A stretch of 64,000 nt of DNA. It comes from Neospora caninum Liverpool (lineage: Eukaryota > Apicomplexa > Conoidasida > Eucoccidiorida > Sarcocystidae). This document shows positions 11,976-23,407 of the stretch, piece after piece (positions within the stretch are counted from its first letter, which is position 1; the number at the start of each line of letters is the position of its first letter). The translations under genes were made by a program, and so were the position numbers. The notes beneath the pieces were generated by a model that had not been told where the DNA came from, did no database searches, and saw nothing but the letters and a program-made list of their open reading frames with translations. The stretch covers positions 1,488,001 through 1,552,000 of the forward strand of contig NC_018387.1 in NCBI RefSeq assembly GCF_000208865.1, read 5' to 3'.

Positions 11976-12987
11976 GGCCACGACCGGGGCTTGGAGCAGG
12001 GCGGGAGACACCAGAAGAAACCGGCCTAGGCGAAAAACCGGCACGGGCGAAGAAACGCTCAGTGCAGCATTACATGGGCGCGTCGCTTCGAGCCGGACGG
12101 GCACGGAAAAAACCGAGACAGGTTTTCGAGAACAGGAGCCTGTTTGAGAACATAAACGAAAGGTCCGCACGGCAACGCTGACTGCTCATGTGTAGCATGC
12201 GAGGAAAAGCATGAAACGCGTGGACAAAACGCGAAGCAGTTGTCGCTTCCCGTGAGTTATCAAGAAAGAGACGAGTGAAAAGCATCGCCATGGAGGATAG
12301 TAAAAACGACAGCAGAGGGATCTTTCAACAGATAAAGGTATCCACGCGGACGAGAGGTCTGTTCACCTTGGCGCCGCCAGCGGCATGCACGGAATGCTGG
12401 GCTACGAGGATTTCCGCGCCTTGTGGACGACTCGCGCCTCGACAGGAAAGCAACACCGTTCCACTTTCCACTTCTCTGGCAAGTTATGCAGTACTCTCAT
12501 GACGACAAATGGTCAACAAGGAAAACGTCGTTCCTCAGTAGCTTTCCCTTTATCTAGGCGTTTATACACTGCAGTGGAAGGCATCGCCACACAGCTGAGG
12601 TCACCTAGCCTCAAAACACTTTGTCGGGTATGGCGCCCGCTGTTTGTTGTCCGTTTTGTCATTTTTGCCGTCGTGTTTCTCGTCAGGTAGGTGCGACCTG
12701 AGAAGCCCAGGCGTCTAGATAAAGTTCTAATCAGGCGTCAGGTGAGGAGCCGTTCCAGTTGTGAGGCGCGTGCCATAATTCGGCTGATCCCTGCGGGCCG
12801 GAAAACTGCCCCTGTCGCACTAGCGAGAGAGGGTGACATCGACACGTTTCTGCTTTCACCGTCTCATAATCGATAGCCGTTCGTCCTCAGTGTACATCAT
12901 GTTTAGCTTGCCGATGTGTCCTAAGTGGATGAAGTGTTTTACTGCAGCCTCGAGCGTCAACAGACACCGAGATGTGATCCCGGCGCC

Positions 12988-13480
12988 TCATTCTTGCACA
13001 GCGACAAAGTTCCTCCTCTTGGCAAAGGGACTTTCGCTGATTCGAATTTCCACTCCAGCACTAAACACTAACAAAAACAAGACAGGAAGTTCCGACAGGG
13101 TACCCGGTTTTTGTTCAGCGTCCGTATCTACTCCCCAGAACCAAGACTCCGCCGCGTTCCGGCTGGAAGCCGCGAAAGCCACGCGGCCCAAGCTACTCGC
13201 AAATACTTTTAATAAATCGACTATCTGCGCTCTCTGCTGCTCCGTACAAAGCTGCGGAGAGAGGATCGGCGCAGCCGATGGCGCGCTTTGCTTCAGTCTG
13301 TGCCGCGTTGCAGCTGCTACCCTACGGTTATTCCTTGCGACTAGATCTTTCCTCTTCCCACTTGATGCAGCCTGGCGCTCCGCTACGAACGCATCCCTGA
13401 GTTCTCGCACGGACAAGCTCAGGAGCAGAAAGGATAGAATTATCTTTGAATCGGCGAAAAGGCCAGACGCTTGTCTACAC
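12988..13480 (-). CDS. Candidate exon of an unidentified protein (weak)
   Basis: The minus frame is open for about 160 codons and ends at 12988, with a composition more protein-like than the overlapping plus-strand ORF (12833-13588). It has a hydrophobic start (IILSFLLLSLSVREL), then a basic helix-like region (ERQAASSGKRKDLVARNNRR), a second helix (QRAQIVDLLKVFASSL), a hydrophobic stretch (LPVLFLLVFSAGVEI) and a basic end. The frame has no ATG, so an upstream exon would be needed; none was identified. The hydrophobic start could be a signal or anchor segment. It could also be chance. Confidence 0.25.
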
Positions 13481-13861
13481 TACCCCGAGACGCTTGCCGG
13501 GAACAGGGCGCTGACGGATGCTGAGCAAGGAACCTCGGAAAAGGTAGTTTCTATAAAAAATCTAGGAATCCACTGTTGTATATTGTGACGTAAAAGATCG
13601 TACCGCCGGCAAAACGCCTTCGATCAAGAACCTCCTGCTACCGTGTAAAACCGAATACCCGAAAAACTCGAGGGCAGACCGCCCCAATCCCTTAAAAGTA
13701 TTTTAGTCAACAGGAGCTGTTACAACCCACGGAACGGTGAGGCCGAGAAGGCGTCTCGTGTACGAGTTTTACGAGAACGGAAGACGCAGGCAGACACTCT
13801 GGGGCAGGAAGTTGTGTCTAAAGACTAGGTGTGGAGTCCACACATGCCGCGGTTACTTGGG

Positions 13862-13909
13862 ATATACATATATATATATATATATATATGATACAAATAT
13901 ATATATATG
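13862..13909. repeat. Interrupted (AT)n tract
   Basis: Two runs of alternating AT/TA separated by GATACAA. Microsatellite only. Confidence 0.85.
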
Positions 13910-14166
13910 CAGCTTTTCGGTGAGACCCTCGCGTCCAATAAAACAGCAGAGGAGTTCGACTTCGCCTCTACCGTTGGAGCCAAAAGAACTACTGGCCCTA
14001 TGGACTGGGCTGGTGAGAAGAGGGAATCTTTCTGATCACTGACACCAGAGTGTCGCCGCGGCTGTGAACAAAGATTTCGCGTCGCTTCAGACATTTTCTT
14101 CATTATGTTAAGACTTCCTCTCCACCGTCGCGTCTCTGCCGTCGGCGTCTTCGAATCCGCTTGCTG

Positions 14167-17100
14167 TCACGTCCTCGAGGCCACGTGCCCGCCTTCACTT
14201 CCACAAGGTGCACAAGTTGCGAAGCGGGCGGAACATGGACTAACGGCATCTGTGTTGGGCTTCTTTTTCTCGCTTTCCAATCCCAGAAAGAGACCGTCGC
14301 TGGACCGGCGTCTTCGCAGACCGTGACGCTGCCTTTCGTCCTCATCTCGTGACGCGTTTCCACTCCTGCTTTTCGCGGTTTCGCTCGGGAGCAGGACTGC
14401 CGCGCGTGCACGCTTGTCAACCTCTCCGTTGCCAGCGCCTCCCCTCCGCGCATCCTCCGTCGCAGCAGGAAGATCCGGAAAATTTTCCACGGCGCTCTGT
14501 GTCTTGGGCACAGCCTTGATTGGGCAAGCACTCGCTGAGGTCGCCGCGACTGTCCCTTTCATCGCATTCTTGAGAGGCGACAGATGATCGTGCTGCCGAT
14601 GGACAACGCCCCGCGAGACCACATGCGGTTTTGCAGTGTCAACATCGCCCTTCCGAACGACAGCGCTGGGGCCTTTCCTCAGACCTTCTGTGCTCTTGCC
14701 GACTCCTGGGCTCGGCCTGCAGGAGGCGCCGGAGCCGCTGCAAGGAACTGAGGCGACCGGTCTCTGCATGACAAGCCCTTTGCCGTGTCGAAGCGGAACG
14801 GTTGGCCTCCTCCGCGGATCGCCCTGCGTGCGTCTCGCGGACTTGTCTCCTTTTGAGGGCGCAGGCCTCGGCTGAGAGGGGCGTGAGTTCTCCGCCTCGT
14901 CTTCTGTCGCCTCTTCGAGATTGTCGTCCGACGGCCCGCTGAGCGCCAGGTCGCCTTCCCCACATGCCTGTTCTCCAGCTGCAATCAGCGCACGTCCTTC
15001 TTCCTCTCCCGCGGAGTCTCCACCATCAACTCCAACTGTGTCGGCGGGAGAAACCCGCACAGACAAGGCGCATGCAGTGGACCGACTGGCCTCGGACGGG
15101 ACACCCGGAGACGCCGTGGTGCTCGGAGCCCCGCCGAAATCAGAGGAAACCCCCAAGTTCAGATGGAGAAGACCCGAGCTTTTCTCCGTAAAGGCGACCT
15201 CTGGCGAGGACGTGCCGGCGTCGGAATCTGAACAGCCCGTTGTCAACGGACTGAGGGACGACGAAGCTGTTGCCGACTCCGAGGCCAGTGCAGAACTTTC
15301 ACGAGCTTCCGGGTGGCTCTCAGACCCCTTGGAACCCTGCTCCAAGTCGTGGAACCGTCGTCTGCGGAGAAACAAAAAGAGCCGGGGAGAGCGGGAAGGA
15401 CCTGGACCGCTGGACGAACCGGATGAATCTATGCGCAGGGGGTTAGGCACCCGCAGTACCGGTGGATTCACGCCACAAAGGAATTGCAACGGTAACTGCA
15501 ACTGGGCTGTCACATGGCTGCAGGCCCCTAACCCGCTATCTCAGCTGGAGAGGCAAACAGCGAATCCACTACACGCATGCAACCTGGAAACTCCCGGTGA
15601 ATCCTACGTCGTGTACCCAGCATCCACAGGCCTCGATTCGAGCTAGCGGGTCTGCGCTGTTCGACAGAGGCGACTTGAAAGTGGGTGCGCCGCCAAAAGA
15701 CATGCAGAAGAGGCTGCGCGTCTTTCCCGCCAGCTCACCTAAGAAGGTCGGGGAGTCGACTAAAGTCCCCGTCCCCGTCGATGAGGCTCTTCGAGGAAGC
15801 AGCGGACACTTCGGCTCTGTTCGTCCACTTTCCCATAGAGGCTTCCACAGCACAAAAGTGACAGGGGCTTGGTCGGCCGCCCGCTGTCTCCGCGAGGGAC
15901 ACCGGCTGGTCGGGAGACACGGGGCATTGCCCGGCGCAGGGCGCAGGCAGCTGAGAGGCAACCAAGCGACCGAGAAGCGACACACCGACGGGGAGAGAAT
16001 GGATCGCGACAAATAGGGAGAAGTCACTTCGTGGTAGGGCACTGAAGCGAGGGAATGGGAAACTCGGGGAAACTGCGGTTTTCAAGGCAAGGCACACGTG
16101 ACATGGTGACACGCCTTCCCCGTTTCCCCATGTTTCCTGTTGTCTCCGTGGACGGGTGCCTAGGATCACGTGCCTCGCCTTTGCCCTCTCTTAGCTTGGC
16201 GTCTGTGGTGGGGTGTCCTAAGCTGAACGAGGTGATGTCTCACCTCTCTGCGGATCGCCTTGGCAAACTCTCCTGCTCTTTGCTGCTGTTTCGTGAGGGC
16301 TTCTCGGCGATGCGTCTCGGCGACTTGCGCGACTTCTCGAATGTCCCCGAGAAGGCCTCTGGCAACTCCGCGAAGACGCTCCTCCTCTGCCTGTCTCTCG
16401 CAGCTTGCTTCACACGCCGCCTGCGCTGCTTCGGCTCTCGCCACCGCACTTTTTCGCTCGCACTCTGCAGCTTGTTCCAGCGACGCCCGGAAACCCTCGC
16501 GGTGCGCCGAAATGCGGTCCTGTGGGAAGGCGTGGAAGCAACGTTCAAAACAGGCACAGGAGGCAGAGAACGAGAGAGACGAATCGAGTGAAGGAGTGGT
16601 ATACCGTCACCGCCACAAGAGAACGAAACTGAAAAGGCAAGGGCGGAGTCAGGACGTCTTGTGCCACTGCCTACGCGCCGCGTTGCCGTTCACACCGCAT
16701 CGGGAGGCAGCCCCCGCCTAGGCCGCGCATCATCCTGTTCGCAGGATAGACAAGGGCGCGGCTCGAGTCCCCCAAGAAGGGACAGATGCAAAGCGCGATG
16801 AAACGTAGACTTTCACCAGACTTCTTGCTACCTGCAGGGGGGCAAAAGAGACGCGAGCGTCGCCGGACCACGGCTCGCGCATCGACTCGGAACCTTCCCC
16901 GTTCTCTGCGTCTTCGCGTGCCACCGCTCCGGCGCGAGAGCGCTTTCTGTGGCGTGCCTACCTTGAGTGCAGCGAAATGGGTTTGTGAACTTTGTGCGTC
17001 GTCCTCGAAGGCTGCAGCCGCGGCGGTTTCCTGAGCCTTCGCTGCCTCGCAGCCCTCCTCAGCGGCCTGATTGAGCGTCGCGAGAAGACTGTCGAAGCCG

Positions 17101-20100
17101 GTGCGTGCTGCTGAAGCGAGTGCCGAGACGGCGGCGCCTCCGCCGTCAGACGCAGCCGCCAACTCGCCGCCCATTGCCTTCACCGTGTTTCCCTGGGCCG
17201 TCTGTTCGTCTCGCAGCATCTTGAGTTGCCGCTGCAGACTCTGGACGTGGCGCTCGAGGCCGTCCTGGTGGTGCGTCGCGAGCAGTTGCATCTGCCGCTG
17301 GACCGTCGAGACGAGCTGCGCGGTCGCGTCCACCAGGTGTCTCTCCTGGGTTTCCTTCCAGAGGCCGAGCTCGCGCGCAAGTCGGTCGAGGGCCTCGGCG
17401 GTGCTGCTCGTGTGCAGAGCCTCCTTCTCCACCAGGGCGGTGACTAGCAGCTGGGCTTGCTCGCGTTGCTTGGCCTCGTCTCCGGCCTTCTCCTCGAGCA
17501 GCGTCGCCGACGTCTCCACGCCTTTCCGCACCTGACTGTGGATGTGCTCCAGCGTCGCTCGCGCGCGCCGCCCAGACTCACCCAGCAGACCCTTTCCCTT
17601 CTCCCGCAATCTCTGGAACTCGAGCTCGAGCCGCTCGATCCCCTCAGTCGCTTGCCCGCAGTGAACCTCGGCCTGGTGACGCCACCGCTCGAGCCGTTCG
17701 CCCCGCCGCTCGTGCTCCTGCTCCTCCTGCTTCCGCTGCGCCTCCAAGTGGTCCTGGAGAAGAGCAGCCGTCTTGGCTGCAGCTGCCGCACGCACGTCTT
17801 CCTGGGCACTCAGCGCTTTCAGGGACGCCTCAAGACGGCTGTGCATGCGGCTCTGCTCGTGGCCCAGTTCGGTGCATGCGGCGTCGACGACCTGGGCAAA
17901 ACACACGGATGTTTCTCGGGCTCGCTCGCGAGACCGGACAAGAGTCGCCTTCTGGTGGGAGGCGACAGAAACAAGTTCCTGAACAGCCTGCTCCAGAGTG
18001 CAACGCGCAGAGGCGGCAGCCTCGTGCTCTCGCTGAAGCTCCTGCGTCAGTTGCTCCAGGAGGAACGTCTCCTCGGCCTCCCGACGCCGCAGCTGGGCTT
18101 CGAGGTCGCGGGTCTTGGCGCCTGCGGCGTCGAGGCGCGCAGCAAGTTCAGCCGCCTTCTGCTCCACGCTCTCGCGCTCTTCCAGCGCGATCTGCAAACG
18201 GCTCTTGACCTCCGCAAAACTCTTGAGCTCCGCTTCCTGCTGCTGGACGCACTCTTCAAGACGCCGAATCTGGTTCTCCTGCCTCTCGAGCTGCTCCTGC
18301 TGACTCCGCATTTGCTGCTCGTGCTGCGTGTACAGCGGCAGCGGAAGAAACACGCCGTCCCGCTCGCGCTGGGAACTGAGCAGAAGCTTCAGCTGCTGGT
18401 TCTCGTGCAACAGAGAAGAGAGCAGAAGCGACTTGGAGTGTCGCAGCGTCTTCACTGGTAGATTCTGGATGCTCTTCGCCCGGTACGCGTAATCTGCGAG
18501 ACAAAGCAACCCCAGCCGCAGACCCAGCGGCATGCGTGTTGCCAGAATCCTGCCCCCAAGGAAGCCTCTGGAAAACACAAAGAGCGGGAAACGCCGCCCC
18601 AGTCCCCGCGTGCTTTGCGGCGACGCCCCGCGCAAGCCGCCGGGCAGCTGAGCACCCGAAACGCGACTGCATGTGGGGCACCCTCTGGGCTGAGTCTTCC
18701 AGCCGACTGCAGGTCAAGCGAGTACGTCGCACGAAAGAGGTCGGGATGAAGACGCAAAGACATCTGGTTTCGCATGCACTGAGAGACCAAAACAGCAAAT
18801 CGAGGCACTCATCTCGAAGTCTCCGCGCCAAGCGGTGTGCTCATTAGACACTCCGCGTGCTGGGGCTAGCCGTTAACTGTCCACGCGTGAGGCAGAGGAG
18901 AGACAGGCCGCAACGGCCCGCGCCGAATACGGAGAGTAAGCGACGAACGAGTGTTGGGGGCTGCGCTGCGCGCGCTTGGGACGTTTTTCAAGTAAAAATG
19001 GCTTCGACTCCCTTCTACAGAGGGTCCGACTAACCTAAAGTGTTGACCGTTTCCTCCACGACGTTTTCTGCGGGGGAAATCGTTGCGATCAAACACGTCT
19101 TGGTGCAGCCGCCCAGACTGTCTTGGAGAAGCCTCGTGAGTTTGCTGTCTCGGTACGGCACGTAGGAAGCGCCGTCCACCAGCGCGTTGATGCAACGGCC
19201 GAGGGTCAGCAGCGACTTGTTGATTGTCAGCGCCTCCCGCCGTCGTTTCTCCTCAGCCGTCGCTCCCCAGCTCTTGTAGATGTTCTCACTTCCTGAAAAG
19301 CGTGCATGCAGAGCCACTCGGCGGAGAAAACGATGTGGAACAATGAAGGCCAGATCAAGCGACTCTCGACCGCCGGCGATTCCCACGACGACGTACACTT
19401 CGCGGCGCGCTTCTGATTGCTCTTGCGTGAGAGAGGCGCCGAGACCGCGAGAGCCCCTATATAGAGTTCGACGGCGTCGACAAGTCGCGCCCCTCCTCGC
19501 TCTCGTTTCTAAGACTGGTGTTACGCGGCTACACCGCTCCACTTCGGTTCCGCAAGCGGCGTCCCGTCTTTGATTTCTTTCCTAGACTAGCTGCTCTATG
19601 TCCCGGCGAAAGCACAGTCGAGGGGCAACGCGTCGGCCGAGCGGAAACCGCCCGCACCCTCGACAAAGCGAGTGGTGCGTGGTTCTTCGCTCTTGGAGAA
19701 AGGGTTCGGGGTGGCTTGGACGTGCCGACCGCGCTGGCCTGAACGGCCCGATGCGTTTCGGTGTCTACGCAGACGGCTGGAACTCGCAGCCACAGCGAAA
19801 AACGGCGAAACACGCCTCGGCGCCTACCAGCGAGATCGACGAGATTGAGCTTTCCAACGCGCACCACCTCCTCCTCAACCGGGGCGCCTGCTGCGGTCGG
19901 CGCAAATCCCGATGGGGCGCCTTTCCTTCTTCCCTTGAGCGAGGCGAGCTCCCCTGCTTCCTCGACGGCCAAGGCGCTCGCGGTGTCGCGGATACAGACG
20001 GAAATCGAGAAGATCGTGTGACTTCGGCTGCTGTGCGCATTGGCGCTGCTCGCCGCGAAGGACCGCCGGGGCGCTGCCGCGCGAAGAAGCGCAAACACGT

Positions 20101-23100
20101 CTCTTTCCGACTTCACTTCCTTCTCCTCCAAACCCTCGACTCGAACGACGCCACGGCCCTGCTGAGGCGCGCGGGAGGACCCAGCAGGCGCCGCCCCGCC
20201 TGAGCCCGCAGCCGGCGAGTCGAAGGCCGGAGAGTTGGACTGGTCTTCGTAGATCCGAAGACGCGGGGTCGGAAGCGAAGACTGCGACGCCTGGGAGTCT
20301 GAGAGGGAGGCGCACACCGCACGCATGCAGCTGAGATTCCCAGGGAGCGAAACAGCGGAAGACACAATCTGCACACTCCCTAGCAAGGACACGAACTGTT
20401 TGTCTCTTGCAGCGCAATCTACAGATTCTTCTGGAGGTGCGTATCGCCCCACGTTTTTTTCTTCCCTTTTCCGAATACAATCGGCGTCCCCTCTGCAGCG
20501 CTGCCTCCACTGTCTCCATCAGGCAAAGGGTTGCTTCCACTTTGACGCTTTCCTTCGCTCCTAGGGTCACCCTCGGTCTGCCTTGCCTCGCCCTTATTGG
20601 GAGCAGCGATCGTCACGCCCCTTCACACCTGCGCTTCAGCGCCGAGAAACGCGCCCGAGCAGCGCTTCAGTCCCTCCCGATCGCGTTGAGCTTTGTCAGC
20701 CCCCTCCTGTGCTATCGTTTCGCTTCCCGCCGCCTCTGCACGCTCTATCGCTGCGTTTTCGACTCCTGCTTTTCTCTCTCCCGCCGCCGCGTGAGTCTCT
20801 GCTTGTCCCTAACCGGTGGCTTCTTCTGTCCCTTTCAACCGCCTCTTCCTCTCTCCCTGGATGTCTCTGTCCCCTTTTTCCCCTTCCTCAGGGCGCCGCC
20901 CTTTGGGTGAGGCCGTCCTGCCTGCGGTTTTACCATTCAGGTCAGTGCCACAGAGGCTGCTCTGACTCGAGGGACAGCCGCCAGCTGAGCCTGGAGGCGA
21001 GAAGAGATCTATCAGTTCCTCGTTGTAGATCTCCAGGAAGGAGCATGTGACAGTGTAGTCTTTTGCGGCCCGCTCGCCACGCAAAGTGCTGAAAATTCGC
21101 TGGACGGAGCGACCGATGAGTCCTGAGGACACAGCGACGAAACGGGGACTCGGTGATAGGACAGCAGTGCACAGGTCTGTGTGGCAGTGGGATCCGAACA
21201 GTGAACGGAAAACAAAACGCCATTGCGCTTACAGATGGAGGCATCTGTCTAAAAAGCCGGAACTGAGGATTCCTTTTCTCTCTGCAGCTCTGGAGTGTGA
21301 CTCCGTCACCTCGCGTCAACAATAGGGAGAGAATGTGGGGGCAAATGCCCCCACACAAAATCGTTAACACCACGCACGCCGCTCGACCTCTATCCAGACG
21401 GAGTGCAAATTCTGTTCACGAGGTGGCGGCACAAGAGGCGTTGGTGAGCACGGAAGTACTGAGGAAAAAGTGTATCTCAGAACAGCTGTAGAACTGCTGG
21501 TGCACAGTGAAAAGCTGCATACACTCCCACACGCACGACGGGGTCAATCAAGGTCATGCAGTGCACACATCGCCGCGTGTCTCTTTTTCTCTTCGTGACA
21601 CGATAGGAGACAACTACAGAAAGTAGCGAAAACGGAGACAGAAGAGGGAAGACGCGCGAAGGGAATGAGCCACATGGCAGGAGCTGGGCAATCGAATTGC
21701 ACAAGAAAACGGCGAGAATGTTGCGACATTCAGCTGCTGGCCGGCGCTGGTGCATGCATTCGTCTCCTCCGGATAACGAATCTGCCGAGAAAGAGTTCTC
21801 TGCGTGAGCGAAACACGCGTTCCACCGTCGTCGGGCGAGGGCAGAATAGATAGCGCACGTGTATGTACAGCCGGCCAAAAAAGAGAGGAAAACGAAAGTT
21901 TGTGAGGCTCACCGCAGTCGGCATTCTCGACAATATCGTCATCCGCGCTATACAGAGAGTCACCGCCTCGAGGCGCTCCTTCTACAGTGAACGTTTTTCC
22001 GGTGCCAGTTTGGCCGTACGCGAAGATGGTGCAGTTGAAGCCTTGTAGCACCTGAGAGGCAGAACGGATGAAAGACAGAGCAGAAGATCGACAAGCGAGA
22101 CGGACCTGAAGCGACAAAAGAGACTGGTCCTGCACACACAGCGCCCCCGCGGAACAGCCTTCACACGGGCCTTCTGTACACGCGTCGAGAGATTAAGGTG
22201 AACAGGCGCAGTTCATCGATGGTCCTCACGACTGGAGCCGGGAAGATGCGCCGGAACACTCGGTGGGAAGAGATACTTCCAAAAGGAGAAAAAAAAGTCG
22301 CTGAGCGCAGAGAAAACGGCAGAGGGGATCCGGCCGGCTCGAGAGCCGACGCTGCTATCAGCCGGAGGAAGGGCACAGGACCCCCGAAGGGAGTTTTTGC
22401 CCGATTGAAGAACGCTGCGGGAGGCACGCGGGCATCCCCACCTTCGCCGCTCCACGCTGTCGATACAGCTGTGTGTGTATTGCAGGAGCGTAGAGCGTTT
22501 TGATGCGTTTTCTGCGGCACCCTTGCAGCTCAAGACCGCCGCTGGACCTCCAATGACGATAACCAACGACAAGGAACGAGCGTAACTTTGCTGTGCTCTG
22601 CTTCCATTCGGCTCTGGGATGAGGACTTACCTCATCAACGAGCGGCTGGGCATGCTGCTCGAAGAATTGTTTCTGAGATGTACTGACGGGGCAGACGCCA
22701 TCAAAGCGGAAAATTTTGCTGCTGTTGCTCCCGCCAGTGGCGTTTTGCGTTCTTGAGGCGGTCCCACTTCCTCCCGCGGGCCCTCCAGCATTCTGCAGGG
22801 GTTTTCCAAGTCCGGCGGGGCCGCCTCCGCGCAACCGCACGATCACCTCGTTTCGCTCTGTACATACATCAACTACATTGTGGCTGTCGCGCTGCTCCGC
22901 AGCCGTCATGGGCCGACAGCGGACCACAACTTTGACGTTCGTGCGGCAGCCTCCGCCTGCAGTGCTCGCGAGTTTCCGTGGGGCAAGTCCGCTCCCACTG
23001 CTTCTGCTCTGTGTCGAGTTCGTGTCGACACTGGTAGGCGACATAATCTTCGTTCCGGACAGTGACCGGGAAAGAGGCGGCACGGCGGAGGTGGCGGCGG

Positions 23101-23407
23101 CTGAGCCTTTGCAAGTCGGGTTGCCGTTACCACTGTGTGCGACTCGAGGAGGCCCAGTGCTTGAGTCACGGCTTTTGGGCATCTTCTTTCTGCTGGACTG
23201 TGGGTCAGCGACTTGTCGCCTGGCAAGCGAAGCTGCCAGGGGGGTGTGCAGGTGGTGCACGAGGAAGGCGGGAGGAGCGGAAGAGGAGGGGCCGTCTCTC
23301 GCTTCCACAAACCGAGGAGAATGTTGGAAGTCTTCCTCCATCGAGACACTGTCGAGTGCAGCGCTCATGTCGCTGGGCTCCGGTTCGGTAGGAGTGGGCG
23401 ACGCCAT
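14167..23407 (-). CDS. Kinesin-5 (BimC/Eg5-type) mitotic motor, about nine exons
   Basis: Plus-end microtubule motor that as a tetramer slides spindle microtubules. Proposed exons (minus): 23407-22631, 22051-21913, 21122-20934, 20418-19828, 19292-19035, 18493-16962, 16519-16244, 15950-15739, 15409-14167; phases join throughout, giving about 1738 residues. Motor evidence: [10 protein letters not shown] near 158, [12 protein letters not shown] (P-loop) near 269-280, [13 protein letters not shown] (switch I) near 497, [11 protein letters not shown] (switch II) near 564, then [30 protein letters not shown] and TCLIATISP. The neck [14 protein letters not shown] (exon 5/6 junction) is kinesin-5-like. 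Exons 6-7 encode about 600 residues of coiled coil. The tail is Ser/Ala/Arg-rich and I see no clear BimC box. The motor carries lineage insertions: Gly-rich in exon 1 and about 100 residues before switch I. Least certain are the exon 3/4 junction and the acceptor of the last exon. Confidence 0.85.

Larger units (their letters stand above)
11976..14166. other. Intergenic between Ser-Pro protein and kinesin-5
   Basis: Upstream region of the minus-strand gene at 11034-11975 and 3' region of the kinesin gene. It carries an AT microsatellite and one minus-strand ORF that could be a real exon, listed separately. Nothing else is supportable. Confidence 0.5.

Noticed and set aside
12833..13588. 251-codon plus-strand ORF
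   Set aside because: Composition typical of an antisense frame; the overlapping minus frame looks more like protein.
17457..18461. 334-codon plus-strand ORF, Leu-rich
   Set aside because: Exact antisense of the kinesin-5 coiled-coil exon; Leu/Arg richness is the mirror of Gln/Glu/Ala codons.
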